Notes: generated by a model not told the origin, from the sequence alone. A DNA stretch of 64,000 nucleotides from Dasypus novemcinctus (GCF_030445035.2 NC_080678.1:66603087-66667086), one strand, 5' to 3'; shown: positions 35,951 through 48,230, numbered from the stretch's first letter. A program made the numbers and translations.

Positions 35951-36372
35951 CTGTACTAGAGTTTTCCAAAGAAACAGACAGGATACATGGGAGGGGTTGG
36001 GGACATTTATTGTAGGAATTGGCTCACATGACTGAGGGGATTGGCAAGTCCAAATTCCATAAGGCAGGCCACAACTGGGGATTCCAATAAAGGTTTCCAT
36101 GAATTACTCAGGAGAAGCTAGCTGGTGGAAGTGGAGATAAAAATCCTTCTTTCTGACTGCTGAAATAACCAGTTCTCTCTTTAAGGCTTTCAACTGTCTG
36201 AATGAGACTTCTCTCATTGCTGAAGACGATCTCCTTTGTTGATTGTAGATATAATCAACTACTAATGATTTAAATCCACAAAACACCCTCATAGTAACAA
36301 TCTGGTGCTTATTTGACCAAACAACTGCACATCAGAGCATTGTCAAGTTGACACATGACCTTAATCGTCACA
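35951..36372 (-). mobile_element. MLT2-like ERVL solo LTR
   Basis: Antisense MLT2-type text in order: CTAGAGTTTTCCAAAGAAAC, AGGAATTGGCTCACATGACT, GGCAAGTCCAAATTCC, GGCTTTCAACTGTCTGAATG, TTGACCAAACAACTGCACAT and GTCAAGTTGACACATGACC. No internal provirus sequence adjoins it. It is an old copy shared in kind with other placental mammals. Confidence 0.75.
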
Positions 36373-36980
36373 CCACTTCCAACCTCCAGGAATCTTAGTC
36401 AAATTATACAAATAATTTGGATATATCTGTAAGACCTACATTTTATATTACACCCTTTATAAAGTGACTTTTTTATAATTTTTTCCAGATTTTAATCTTA
36501 CCTGATGTTAATATTGCAAACTTTACTTCCTTTTTGTGTGTATGTTCCTAGAATGTCTTTGTTTATCCTTTAATTTTCAACGTTTATGAGTAATTTTTAC
36601 TTAGTGCTCTATTTAAAGATATGCAATGTAGAATATTTCCTTTATAATACAGCCACATTTTTATGTTTTCTTTCTTACTTTTAACTGCATTTTTATAATA
36701 TTTCACTCCATGTTCTGTGCTTGTTTTTTGTGTGTTTCTTTTGCTATTTTGGCAAGTTTGTATTTTAGTGGTTACGTTTATTATGAAATATACTTAATCT
36801 TCTATTGTTTAGATAGCATCTAGCTAATACATATTAAAAAATGATTACATGGGAATATTTACACTTCACTGTTCTTCTCTCTCTGCCACCCAGCTAAATG
36901 GATTTCTGACAAAAGCAAGTTTCAGGTAGAGGGGAAACCAGTGTAAAAGCCAGGGATATATTACACTTTCTTTCTTTATG
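36373..36980 (+). other. Intergenic segment: unassigned
   Basis: AT-rich, probably decayed repeats, but nothing I can bound. Confidence 0.35.
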
Positions 36981-36984
36981 TCTT

Positions 36985-37435
36985 AGTTTCCTAGGGAGCC
37001 ATAACAAAGTACCCCAAATTAAGTGGCTTAAAATAACAGAAATTTATTTTCTCACATTCCTGGAGCCCACGCTCTGAAATCCAGGTATCAGCAGGATCAT
37101 GTTCCCTCCAAAGTCTCTAGGGGAGGCTCCTTACTTGCCTCTTCCCAGATTCTGGTAGTTGTCAGCAATCCTTGGCATTACTTGCCTTGTAGCTACATCA
37201 CTCTAATTTCTGCATTGTCGTCACATGGCTGTTTTCTCTCTGTATGGATCTGTGTATCTCTGTATCTCCTCTTCTTAGAAGAACAGCAGTTGTATTGCAA
37301 TTACGGCCCACTTTCCTCCAGTATGGCCTCATTATAACTAATTCGACCTGGTAAGACCCTAATTCCAAAGAAGGTCTCATTCTGAGGTTCTGGGTAGATA
37401 CAAATTTGGAGGGACACTATTCACCCCAGTACAAT
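36985..37435 (-). mobile_element. MLT1-like MaLR solo LTR
   Basis: Antisense MLT1 text in order: TAGTTTCCTAGGGAGCCATA, ACAAAGTACCCCAAATTAAG, AACAGAAATTTATTTTCTCA (antisense AATAAATT), GTCGTCACATGGCTGTTTTC and AAGAAGGTCTCATTCTGAGG. No internal region adjoins it. Confidence 0.85.
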
Positions 37436-37529
37436 GTGTTTGAAGAATAGCAAGGAGATCCCTGAGGCTGATGCTTACTGAAGTACAAAGTTGGAAATGA
37501 TAAGGTCAGAGAGGTCATTAGAACCATTT

Positions 37530-37880
37530 AGGTCAAAGGTGAGGACTTGGCTTTTCCTTGGAGTAAGACTGAATGCTATTGGAGGGTTTATGAGCAGGCA
37601 AATGCATCTGATTTATATATAATAGAAAAACCCAGGCTTCTGCGTGGAGAGTAAACGGTGGGGGCAACAAGGGCAGAAGCAAGGTAACTGTTTACAAGAT
37701 GTTATAACAACAGAGGTGAGAGATGATGGTGGCTTCATCTAGGATGGAGTGGTAGAGAAGCAGTCAGATTCAGGATATATTTTGAAGGTTGAATGGATGA
37801 AATTTACTGATGAATTAGGTTTACTTTGTGAGAGAACAGGAAAGGATTACTATAAGGCTTTTGACCTGAACATTTAGTGA
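37530..37880 (+). repeat. Possible very old interspersed repeat, family not assigned
   Basis: The stretch around GAGAGATGATGGTGGCTTCA and CAGGATATATTTTGAAGGTT reads like a known ancient mammalian repeat, but I cannot name it or set its limits. Confidence 0.3.
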
Positions 37881-38017
37881 AATATTTGCCAGAATACTGT
37901 AGGAAGATAGCAAAACCTATTGTTAAACCCCAAATTAGCAACCCCAGATAATTAAACCTATTATTAAACTACAATCATAATCAAATCAAAATGGTATGGT
38001 AATGAAGCATGAGTTTT

Positions 38018-38095
38018 TAAAATCTATGAAAAATCTATAAGAAATCTATGAAAAATATCCAAGAGATAAGTCTATGAAAATTCTATGAGAGTTCT
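38018..38095 (+). repeat. Short degenerate tandem repeat (CTATGAAAA units)
   Basis: Five to six imperfect units built on ATCTATGAAAA (AAATCTATGAAAAATCTATA and so on) occupy about 80 bp. It is a local microsatellite-scale duplication with no evident function. Confidence 0.6.
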
Positions 38096-38152
38096 GGGAG
38101 AAAAGATAGGAAAAATATTTTTAACTCTTGAAGTGTTTGAGAATTCGTTTTT

Positions 38153-38566
38153 ATTTTTATTTTAAGATTTATTTTTATTTATTCCCCCCCCCCCCCCCCC
38201 CCAGTTGTCTGCTCTCTGTGTCCATTCGCTGTGTGTTCTTCTGTGACCACTTCTATCCTTATCAGCAGCACCGGGAAACTGTGTTTCTTTTCAGTGCATC
38301 ATCTTGTGTCAGCTCTCCTTGTGTCCGGCACCATTCTTGGGCAGGCTGCACTTTCTTTCATGCTGGGCAGCTCTCCTTATGGGGTGCACTCCTTGCACGT
38401 GGGACTCCCCTAAGTGGGGTTACCGCTGCATGGCACGGCATCCCTTGTGCGCATCAGCACTGCACATGGGCCAGCTCCACACAGGTTAAGGAGGCCTGGG
38501 GTTTGAACTGTAGACCTCCCATGTGGTAGGCAGATGCCCTATCCATTGGGCCAAGTCCGCTTCCCA
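38153..38566 (-). mobile_element. DAS-III-like SINE with a C19 run
   Basis: Antisense long-form SINE from TTTAAGATTTATTTTTATTT through GTTGTCTGCTCTCTGTGTCC to CCATTGGGCCAAGTCCGC. A run of 19 C at 38184-38202 lies where other copies have CCCTCCCC. Imperfect duplications near 38142-38152 and 38569-38579 are possible. Confidence 0.88.
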
Positions 38567-38629
38567 AGATTTCATTTTTAAAAGTCTGCATAACAAACAC
38601 CCAATAAATAAAATCAAAAGCTAACCTGG

Positions 38630-39147
38630 GGACTTTTTACAAAGTAGGTGCAGAAAATGCCTCTCCTAAAACCAAAGCCAAAGCAAAGGCAAGAAAACAG
38701 TACTGAAGGGCTTCCACAGCCACAGACAAAAAAAGAAGATCCACACATCACCCACCTTCCACAGGCCCAAAGCACTGCACCTCAGAAAACAGCCCAGGTA
38801 TCCTCGGAAGGGCACCTCCAGGAGAAACAAGCTTTATCACTATGCAATCATCGAGTTCCTTCTGACCACTGAGTTAGCCATGAAGAAGAATGATGACAAC
38901 AACACATGTGTTCATTGTGGATGCCACAGCCAACAAGCACCAGATCAAACAGGCTGTGAAGAAGCTCTATGACAGTGACGTGGCCAAGGTGAACACTCTC
39001 GTCAGGCTGGATGGAGAGAAGAAGACATAAGTTCAGTTGGTTCCTAACTATGATGACTTGGAAGTTGCCAACATAATTGGGATCATCTAAACTGAGTCCA
39101 GCTGGCTAATTCTAAATATTAGTATTTTGACCATTAAAAAAAAAAAA
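38630..39147 (+). pseudogene. RPL23A processed pseudogene
   Basis: An intronless, damaged copy of the mRNA for ribosomal protein uL23 (RPL23A), a 60S-subunit protein. Recognisable stretches are the Lys/Ala/Pro-rich N-terminus (from about 38658), HSH/KKK near 38715, APRRNK-like CTCCAGGAGAAACAAGC, then [19 protein letters not shown] at about 38939-38995 and the C-terminal ANIIGII with TAA at 39088-39090. An in-frame TAA at 39028-39030 replaces a Tyr codon, and small indels break the frame elsewhere, so no RPL23A can be made. It ends in an A12 tract (39136-39147). The 14-bp repeats AAAAGCTAACCTGG (38616-38629) and AAAAGCTGACCAGG (39144-39157) are a 12/14 target duplication, the mark of L1-driven retroposition. 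RPL23A has many such copies in mammals. Confidence 0.93.
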
Positions 39148-39157
39148 GCTGACCAGG

Positions 39158-39619
39158 AAAGAGGATAGAGGAGATAGAAGGTGGGGTATTTGCAACTCAT
39201 ATTGAAGATAAAAATGGTATTATTTTTCAACTTTTCTATAATAAGAAACAGTTTTGTTTTTTTAAAAATTCCATAATAAAAATATTAAGAAGAAAAACAG
39301 AATCCTACAGAGATTCAGCAATTGAGTGCACCTTTGAACATGAATTGGGTAAGAGTGAGGGACACTAAAATCAAGAGGATAGATAAAATATCTGGCTAAG
39401 GAGCTGTAAATCGCCCCCCACCAGAACCCATGTCAGGCCCACAAAGTCAGATGATTGCTCCCTTTGTCCCCCAAACCCTCTTCCCCCCTCTCAGAAAGAT
39501 GATGAGAGGTTTACTCTGTGGAGAGGTTATCATAAACTCCTGAATTCTAGACGTGATAAGGGGCTGGATTACAAACAGGAAGGCCAAGTTAAAATCTGTG
39601 TATTAAATGGCAAGGCCTG
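39158..39619 (+). other. Intergenic segment: unassigned
   Basis: No gene recognised; a second TTCCATAATAAAA-like tail (about 39270) resembles that at 5600. Confidence 0.35.
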
Positions 39620-40340
39620 CAACTCTTTTCCCAATGAGTTGCTTATAACTTCTTCCCACATCCTCATCCCCCAGCATCCACACCAGCACTTGTTATTTTC
39701 TATTTTCTTAATAACAGCCATTCTAGTAGGTATAAAGTGGTATCTCATTGTGGTTTTGATTTGCATTTCCCTAATGGCTAGTGATGTTAAGCATCTTTTC
39801 ATGTGCTTATCAGCCATCTTTGTATCTTCTTTGAAGAAATGTTGATTCAAGTCCTTTGTCCATTTTTTAATTGGGTTATGTTCTTTTGTTGTTGAGTTGT
39901 AAGATTTCTTTATATATTCTGAATATTAAACCATTATCACATATAGTTTCCAAATATTTTCTCCCATTCTGTGTGGTTTTTTTTTTTTTCATTTTCTTGG
40001 TAATGTCCAGTGATGCACAAAAGTTTTTAATTTTGATGAAGTCTTATGGTCTATTTTTTGTTGTTGCTGTGCATGCTTTTGATAAAAAGTCAGAATTCAT
40101 TGCCTAATACAAGATCCTGAAGATATTCCCCTATGCTTTCTTTTAGGAGTTTTTATAGTTTTAGTTCTTATGTTTAGGTTTTTTATCTATTTCGAACTAA
40201 TTTTTGTATATGATGTTTGAAAGGGGTCCACTTTCATTCTTTGGCATGTAGATATTCAGTTTTCTCAAGACCATTTGTTGAAGAGAGTATTCTTTCCCCA
40301 CTGAGTGAATTTGACACACTTCTCAAAAATCAATTGGCCA
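39620..40340 (-). mobile_element. Old L1 fragment, ORF2 C-terminal region
   Basis: Antisense ORF2 C-terminal text: GTATCTCATTGTGGTTTTGA, TTGATTTGCATTTCCCTAAT, AATATTTTCTCCCATTCTGT and CCATTTGTTGAAGAGA. The minus frame 39850-39569 retains decayed similarity (TTMRYHFIP-like). Inactive. Confidence 0.8.
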
Positions 40341-40918
40341 TAGATGTGAAGGTATTACAAAGATATTTAAAACTTCTGTTTGACAAAAGACAACTTATCT
40401 AGTACTAAGATTATATATGGAACTTCTAAAATTCATAAGGGAAAAAGAAAAATTGGCAAAAGATATGAAAAGGGAATTCACAGACAAGGACATCCAAGTG
40501 GTTAGTAATCAGGTAAAAGATTGCTCAACCTCACAAGTAATCAGGGAAATGTAGATTTAAAAACAGTAATATAATAATAAAATACCTCTTGACACATATC
40601 TGATTATCAAAATTCTCATAATACTACCAAATATAGGGAAAGGATGATGGAATGCAGGTTAACACAACAAGCTTAGAGAGAAATTTGGCAATAATGAGTG
40701 AAATTGAAGATATACATATTCTATGGCCCATCAATTCTACTTCTAAAATTTAATACAAAAAAAGTTCAGTGATGTAATATTTAAAGAGCAAAAACCATTA
40801 GTGGAACATTATTAGTAATAGTAAAAACCTGATACAATCTAAATGTCCACTGATATGAACTTGTAGTAAAAATAAACTGATATATTAATATATAATATAA
40901 ACTATTAAAATCACTTAG
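40341..40918 (+). mobile_element. Old L1 fragment, left half (continues at 48798)
   Basis: Plus-strand ORF2 C-terminal and 3' text (GGCAAAAGATATGAAAAGGG, CAATTCTACTTCTAAAATTT) stops at a SINE at 40920 and resumes at 48798-48960 after the 41-48.8 kb L1. The two halves read continuously as an old L1 3' end, so they are one element split by later insertions. Confidence 0.75.
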
Positions 40919-40919
40919 G

Positions 40920-41139
40920 GGGGAGTGAATGTGGCTCAAGTGGTTGAGCTCCTGTCTTCCACATGGGAGGTCCAAGGTTTGGTTCCTGGTGCCTCATGAG
41001 AAAACAAAAACAAACAACAAGAGAAACAAATGAAATAAACCAATCCAGGGAAGCTGATATGGCTCAGTGGTTGAGTGCCAGCTTCCCACATATGAGGTCC
41101 TGGGTTCTATCCCTGACCCCCAATACCTCAAAAAAAAAT
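40920..41139 (+). mobile_element. DAS-type SINE, two tRNA-like units
   Basis: Units AATGTGGCTCAAGTGGTTGA and GATATGGCTCAGTGGTTGAG, with an A8 tail. ATCACTTAG / ATTACTTAG at about 40910-40918 and 41140-41148 are the near-perfect target duplication within the old L1. Confidence 0.88.
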
Positions 41140-42239
41140 TACTTAGCAATTTTTCCCAAGAAGAGTAAGTCTTGGTAAGACAGTATCTCAGACTTCTGGG
41201 AAATGGCAGACTAGAAAGACATGGGACTCTCTTCTCTCCCAGGAAAATAACTAGAGGACAGGCAGAATCAGCCTGGAAAAAAATCTTCTAGGGTTTAGGA
41301 CACCAGGGGACAGCCCAGAAGAGAGAGGGACAAAGGAAAAGAATTGTGAAAACAAAACTGTGAATTAAAAGTGGCAGCTGCTACTGCCAGCAACCTCTCC
41401 CACACTATAGAAACTTATCAATTCACAGGACTCAGGACAATGGCTACAGGCAAAGGGGGCCCCAGGGATCCACCTCCCTAGGAAAAGGCAAAGAGAGGGG
41501 TACAGCCTAAGGCTGTCTCAGTTTTTGACCCACAAATTTAATCTGCTGTGTCCCACAAGCCCTTCCAGGTCAGGTGGGGCTGTGCCATTGTTTGCATTGG
41601 GAGCCTGCACGGGACTAAAGAGATCCTACTCATTCTCCCTCTCTGCTGACTGGGACTGATTGTTGAGGACATCAAGAGGCATGGGATTACTTCATACCTG
41701 GGAAAAGGGAGGGGCTGCCAGCAAAGGTTGGAGAACTGCTTCAGAGAAAGTTTGAAGTACAAGGCTCTTAGACACTAGGCAGGAATGTCTGTCACATTGA
41801 TCCAATCCATCTTGAAGTAAACACACTCCAACCAGGCATTAAAATGAGAGGGCTGCCAAAAAGTGCTATCTGCTGGCAGACCAAGGAAGTACATATGAGG
41901 AAATTTTAAAAGAGAAGCTTTTCTTGGACTTTATAGCCTCCCTTCCCAAGGCCCTAGGAAGCAGGTCTACAACCCATTACTGGGTCCAGGACCCAGATTT
42001 GAGCAATTAACAGGGACAGTCCTAAAAACCCAGAAGAGGATGAACCAAGAATCAAAGAACAGCAGTAACACACACAGTGTGGCAGGAGCCACTAAAATCC
42101 TACAAAAGAGAGAAATTGAACATCTGAGTAAACTCACCACCCTAATCAGATGACTAGATATAGGCAAAAGATTACAAGTCATACTAAAAAAAATGGAAGA
42201 AATGGCTCAAGAAAAGGAACATATCAAAGTCCCAGAACA

Positions 42240-43600
42240 GACACCAGGATTTGAAACAATTAATTAATGAGATACACAAAATTTCCAAAATCAAATTAAT
42301 GAGTTGAAAGACAATATGGCTAAAAAGATAAAGGACAACAAGAAGACACTGAGTGGAAAGTGGATATGGTTCAAGCACTTGAGCTACCACCAACCACATA
42401 GGAGGTCTGTGATTTGGTTCCTGGTACCTCCTAAAGAAGACAGTGAGCTGGCACAACAGGTGGGTATGGCAAGCTGACTCAACAAGATGACACAATGAGG
42501 GATGCAAGAAGAAAAACATAATGAGAGACACAACAACAGCAGGGACTGGGGGTGGATCAAGTGATTCAGTGCCTCCTCCCACATTGGAGGTCCCAGATTC
42601 AGTTCCCAGTCCCTCCCAAGGCAAAAGGAAGGCAAACAGACACAGCAAGTGCAAACAATGAGCCGGTGGAGAGAAATAAATATTAATAAATAAAATAAAA
42701 AGAAGACACTGTGTGAGCACAAAGAAGAATTTGAAAACCTGAATAATAAAGTAACAGAGCTCATGGGAAAGAAAGACATGATAGGTGAGATTAAAAGCAC
42801 ATTAGAGGCTCATCTTACCCTCTAGCATGGCCCACAAAATGTATACTTCTCTTTTTTATAATTTCTTAACAAACTTTTAAAAATTAAAAAAAACATACAC
42901 ATTAAAGGCATACAAGAGCAGATTCAAAATAATAGAAGAAAGAATAAGTGACAATGAAGACAGAACAGTTGAAATTAGAGAGAAAAGAACAAAGAAAATA
43001 ATGGAAAAAATAGAACAGGTACTCAGGGAGTTGAAGTATAACATGAAAGCCACCAACATTCATGTAATGGGAGATCCAGAAGAAGAAAAGAAGGGAAAAG
43101 GGACAGAAAGTATTTGAGGAAACAATAGCTGAAAATTTCCCAACTCTCACAAAAGAAATGAACTTGCATGTCCAAGAAGCACAGCATACCTCAATTAGAA
43201 TAAATCCAATAGACCTATTCCAAGACACATACTACTTGGAATGTCAAATGTCAGAGATAAATAGAAAATTCTGAGAGAAGCAAGGGAGAAACAAACCATC
43301 ACATATAAGGGACACCCAGGAAGATTCAGTGTGTATTTCTCATCAGAAGCCATGGAGGCAAGAAGACAGTGGCATCAGACAATTAGGATACTGAAAGAAA
43401 AAAAGTGAAACCAAGAATTCTTTATCCATCAAAATTGTCCTTCAAATATGAAGATGAGTTTAAAACATTCACAAACAAACAGAAACTAAGAGAGTTCAAA
43501 GAAAAAGAATCCACCTTTACAGAAAATATTAAAGGAAGCCTTGCAGCCTAAAAGAAAAAGACAGGGCAGAGAGGCTTGGAGGAGAATACAGTAGAAAGAA
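42240..43600 (+). pseudogene. L1 ORF1 remnant (RNA-binding ORF1p), interrupted by a SINE
   Basis: ORF1p is the trimeric coiled-coil nucleic-acid chaperone of L1. The N-terminal coiled-coil part lies on both sides of the SINE (42356-42699). The RRM entry (ATGGGAGATCCAGAAGAAGA, the usual G-x-PE motif) is near 43066, and the C-terminal domain (ATACTGAAAGAAAAAAAGTG and CCATCAAAATTGTCCTTCAA) is near 43390-43440. Frameshifts and the SINE abolish the product. Boundaries are inferred from family length (about 338 codons). Confidence 0.7.
42356..42699 (+). mobile_element. DAS-type SINE, two tRNA-like units, inserted in L1 ORF1
   Basis: Flanked by 16-bp repeats AAGAAGACACTGAGTG (42340-42355) and AAGAAGACACTGTGTG (42700-42715), one mismatch. 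Units start at GGAAAGTGGATATGGTTCAA and GGGGGTGGATCAAGTGATTC; the tail is AAATATTAATAAATAAAATA. Confidence 0.9.
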
Positions 43601-43747
43601 AAGCAGAGAGGATAACCAAAAGGTGAAAAGACAGACAAAACTAAGATATGATATATGAAAAGCAAAATAAAATGGTGAAAGTAAATAATGTGCTTACATT
43701 AATATTATTGAATGTGAACGGTTTAAACTCCCCAATCAAAGATATAG

Positions 43748-43967
43748 ACTAGGAGCAGATGTAGCTCAAGCAGTTGAGTGCATACCTCCCATATGGGAGG
43801 TCCTGGGTTCAGATCTCAGTGTTTCCTGATAAACTAAAACAAACCATCAGCAGAACAAATGAGAAAACCAAATCAGGGAAGCTGAGGTGGCTCAGTGGAT
43901 GAGTGCCAGCTCCCAAATATGAAGTCCCAGGTTCAATCCCTGGATGCTGGTACCTAAAAAAAAAAAA
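43748..43967 (+). mobile_element. DAS-type SINE, two units, inserted in the L1 endonuclease region
   Basis: AAAGATATAG repeats at 43738-43747 and 43968-43977 flank units GCAGATGTAGCTCAAGCAGT and GAGGTGGCTCAGTGGATGAG; the tail is an A15 run. Confidence 0.9.
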
Positions 43968-45292
43968 AAAGATATAGGTTGACAGAATGGATTAAAAAAA
44001 AAACATGAACCATCCAAATGCTGCTCACAAGAGACTCACCTTAGACTCAGAGATAGAAACCAGCTGAAAGTGAAAGGTTGGAAAAAGATACTCCCCACAA
44101 ATATTAACCAAAAAAGAGCAGCATTAGTTATACTAACATCAGACAATACAGACTTTAAATGAAATACATTCTAAAAGATGCAGAAAGGCCTTATATAGTA
44201 ATAAAAGGCACCATCCATCAGGAAGAACTAACAGACATAAATATCTATGCATCTAAACCAGGGTGCCCCAAAAGACATGAGACAAACCCTGGCAAAACTG
44301 AAGGGAGAAATAGACATCTCCACAATAATAGTTGGAGAATACAACATACCACATACATCAATAGACAGAACAACTAGAAAAAGATCAACAAGAAAACAGA
44401 GAACTTGAACAATATAATAAATGAGTTAGACCTAATAGCCATATATAGAACACTGCATCCAAACTCAGTGAGTTACACATTCTTTTCAAGTGCCCATGGA
44501 TCTTTCTCCAGGATAGACCACATGTTAGGGCACAAAGCAGCTCTCAGTAAGTATAAAAAGATTGAAATTACACAAAGAACCTGCTCAGATCCTAATGGAA
44601 TGAAAGTGGAAATCAATAATAGACAAGAAAGAGGAAAATTCACAAATGTGTGGAAGTTAAATAACATACTCCAAAATAATCAGTGGGTCAAAGAAGAAAT
44701 TGCAAGTGAAATCAGTAAATATTTTGGGACAAATGAAAACAAGAACACAACTTTTCAAAACTTATGGGATATAGTGAAGGCAGTGCTGAGAGGGAAATTT
44801 ATAGCCCTAAATGCCTATAATAAAAAAGAAAAAGAGCTAAAATCAAAGATCTAACTGAACAGCTGGAGAAACTAGAAAAAGAAGTGCAAACCATTGCCAA
44901 AGCAAGCAGAAAGAATGAAATAATAAAGATTAGAGCAGTAATAAATGAAATTGAGGGGAAAAAAAGGAGGAAATCAACAAAATCAAAAATTGGTTCTTTG
45001 AGAATATCAGTAAAATGGACAAACCCTTAGGTAGACTAACAAGGAAAAAAAGGAGAAAATATGCAAATAAATAACACCGGAAATGAAAAGGGGGAAGTTA
45101 CAACTTACCCCACAAAAATAAAAAGGATCAAACAAGGATATTATAAGAAATTGTATATCAACAAAATAGACAACCTAGATGAAATGGACAAATTCCTAGA
45201 AATACACAAACACTCTACACTGATGCTAAAAGACATACAAGAACTTAACAAATCAATCACATTCAAAGAGATTGTCATCAAAAATCTCCCAG

Positions 45293-45648
45293 CAGAGAGG
45301 GAAGAAGAGATATGGTGTGGGAGCATTTTCAGGACTTGGAGTTGTCCTGGGTGGTAGTGCAGGGACAGATGCTGGACATTGTATGTCCTGCCATGGCCCA
45401 CTGGGTGGACTGGGGAAGAGTGTATAATATAAACCATTATCTATGTGGTGCAGCAGTGCTCTAAAATGTATTCACCAAATGCAATGAATGTCCCACAATG
45501 ATGAAAGGGGTTGTTGATGTGGGAGGAGTGTGGTGAGGGGGGTGGGGGGTATATGGGGACCTCATATATTTTTAATGTAACATTTTTAAAAAATAAAGAG
45601 AGAAAAAATAAAATAAAATACATTTGGAAAAAACAAAACAAACAAACA
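45293..45648 (+). mobile_element. 5'-truncated L1 (G-rich tail family) inserted in L1 ORF2
   Basis: It contains AGGACTTGGAGTTGTCCTGG, CCCACTGGGTGGACTGG, a purine tract GGTGAGGGGGGTGGGGGG and ATATGGGGACCTCATAT, then a long A-rich tail. Imperfect duplications around AAAATCTCCCAGCAGAG (45281-45297) and AAATATTTCCCAGCAAAG (45649-45666) mark the site. The same family occurs at 10.6, 53.3-55.2 and 55.4-56.4 kb. Confidence 0.82.
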
Positions 45649-48230
45649 AAATATTTCCCAGCAAAGAAAAGTCCAGGACCAGATGGCTTCACAGGTGAAT
45701 TCTACCAAGCATTTAAAGAAGAATTAAATACTGTTTAAACTCTTCTAAAAAACTGAAAAGGAGGGAAAATTACCCAACACATTTTATGAAGCCAACATCA
45801 CCCTAATATTAAAGCCAAATAAAGATATTACAAGAAAAGAAAATTACAAACCAAACTCTCCAATGAACACAGATGCAAAAATTATCAACAAAATTCTTAC
45901 AAATCAAATCCAACAGCGTATCAAAAGACTTATACGTCATGACCAAGTGGGATTTATTCTTGGTATGCAAGGCTGGTTCAACAAAAGAAAATCAATCAAT
46001 GTAATATACCACATTAAAAATTGAAGAAAAACAACCACATGATCATCTTAATCACCACAGAAAATGCACTCAACAAAATCCAGCATTCTTTTTTGATTAA
46101 AAAAAAAAATCCACTTCAAAAGATAGGAACAAATGGAAAATTCCTCAGTTTGATAAAAGGCATACATGAAAAACCCACAGTCAACATCATACTCAATGGG
46201 AAATGGTTGAAAACTTTCCCTCTAAGATCCAGAACAAGACAAGGATGCCCACTGTCACCACTGCTATTCAGAAGTTCTAGCTAGGGCAATTAGACAAGAA
46301 AAAAATTAAAGGCATCAAAATAGGAAAAGAGGAAGTAAAATTCTCATTGCTTGCGGATGACATGATCCTGTATTTAGAACATCCCGAAGTATCCATGACA
46401 AAGCTACTTGAACAAATAAATGAATTCAGCAAAGTGGCAGGATACAAGATCAACACGCAAAAATCAGCACTGTTTTTGTATACTAGTACTGAACAATCCA
46501 AGGAGGAAATCAGGGGAAAAATTTCATTTTCAATAGCAACAAAAAGACTCAAATACCTAGGAATTAATTTAACCAAAAAGTATAGGACCTACATACAGAA
46601 AACAACAAAACAATGCTAATTTTTTTTAAAAGGCCTAAACAAATGGAAAGACATTCTGTGTTCATAGATTGGAAGAACAAATATTGTGAGGATGACAATC
46701 TTACCCAAACTGATTTATACATTCAATGCAATGCCAATCAATACTCCAACAGCTTGCTTTACGAATTAGAAAAGGCAATATCCAAATTTGTTTGGAAGGG
46801 AAAATACCTCTGAATGGCTAACACATTCTAAAAAAAGAAGAGCAACATGAGAGGAATTTCTCTGCCTGATCTTGAAACATGTTAGAAAGCTACAGTTGTC
46901 AAAACAGCATGGTACTGGCATACAGCTAGACATATCAATCAGTGGAATAGAATTGAGAATCCAGAAATAAACCCTCACCTATATGGTCAACTGGTTTTTG
47001 ACAAACCTATTAAGTCTATGTTAAAAGGATAAAACAGTTTCTTCAACAAATAATGCTGGGAGAACTGGATATCTATAGCCAAAAGAATGAAAGAGGACCC
47101 CTATCCCACTCCCAATACAAGAATCAACTAAAATGAATCAAAGACCTAAATATAAAGGCCAGGAACACAGAACTACTAGAAGAAAATATAGGGGAAAATC
47201 TTCAAGACCTTGTAATAGGTGGTGGTTTCTTGACTTTACTCCCAAAGCATGCGCAACAAAATAAAAGTAGATAAATGGGGCCTCCTCAAATTAAACACTT
47301 TTGCACCTCACAGGATTTTGTCAAAGGGGTGAAAAGACTGCTAACTCAATGGGAGAAAATATTTGGAAATCACATGTCAGATAAGGGCTTAATATCCATG
47401 ATACATAAAGAGTTGCTATGACTCAACAATGAAAAGACTAACTACCCTATTTAAAAATGGGTAAAGGATTGAATAGGCATTTGTCCAAAGAATAAATACA
47501 GGTGGCAAAAAAGTACATGAAAAAATGTTCAACATCACTAGTGATTAGAGAAATGCAAATCAAAACTACCATGAAATATCATTTCACACCCAATCAGAAA
47601 GGCTATTATTAAAAAGAAAGAGAACTGCAAGTGTTGGACAGGATGTGAAGAGATAGGAATGCTTATTAACTGTTGGTGGGAATATAGAATGGTAAGGTCA
47701 CTGTGGAAGACTGTGTGGCAGTTCCTAAAGAAGTTGAATATAGATTTGCCACCTGACCCAGCAATATCTCTACTGGGTATTTACCCAGATGAATTGGCAC
47801 AAACAGACATCTGCATACCTATGTTCGTAGTGACATACTTTATAACTGCCAAAATTTGGAAACAACCCAGGTGTCCATCAACAGATGAATGGATAAACAA
47901 ACCATGGTCTGTTCTCATGATGGAATATTATGTAGCTGTAAGAAGAAATGAGGTTGGAAGCATGTGACAACATGGATGAACCTGGAGGACATTATGTTGA
48001 GTGAAGCAAGCTAGACACAAAAGGACAGATATTATATGATTGTGCTACTATGACCTAAATATATTGTGTAATTTCATGGAGTTACTACTTGAATATGGGT
48101 CACCAGAAAATAGAATGATTTTAAAGAGCAGAAAGCTGAGGGTTAACTTGCACAGAATTGGTAAAAAGAATGTGTTAATCTTTGGAATCGAATAGAAAAG
48201 GTGAAAAATTGTTAATATCAGACAAAAGAA

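Larger units (their letters stand above)
43690..47995 (+). pseudogene. L1 ORF2 remnant (endonuclease and reverse transcriptase), broken
   Basis: ORF2p is the L1 endonuclease/reverse transcriptase that performs target-primed reverse transcription. Recognisable parts in order: the EN start (TTGAATGTGAACGGTTTAAA, 43708) cut by a SINE; EN core with [13 protein letters not shown] and IDHMLGHKA (44405-44600); KSPGPDGFTGEFYQ at 45669-45710, the entry to the RT domain; [13 protein letters not shown] at 46347-46390, the RT catalytic (F/L)ADD motif, here with Leu for Phe; and the C-terminal MEYYVAVRRNE at about 47921-47953. At least ten frame breaks separate the blocks and a truncated L1 lies between EN and RT. 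No active protein is possible. Confidence 0.85.

Noticed and set aside
39620-40918. A single L1 with a twin-priming 5' inversion
   Set aside because: The minus piece (39620-40340) and plus piece (40341-40918) cover overlapping parts of the ORF2 C-terminus, whereas twin priming gives adjacent, largely non-overlapping parts. Two insertions are simpler.
43690-47995. Intact, mobile L1
   Set aside because: ORF2 is split by a SINE, a truncated L1 and many stops; the minus L1 at 57.5-63.9 kb is likewise broken.
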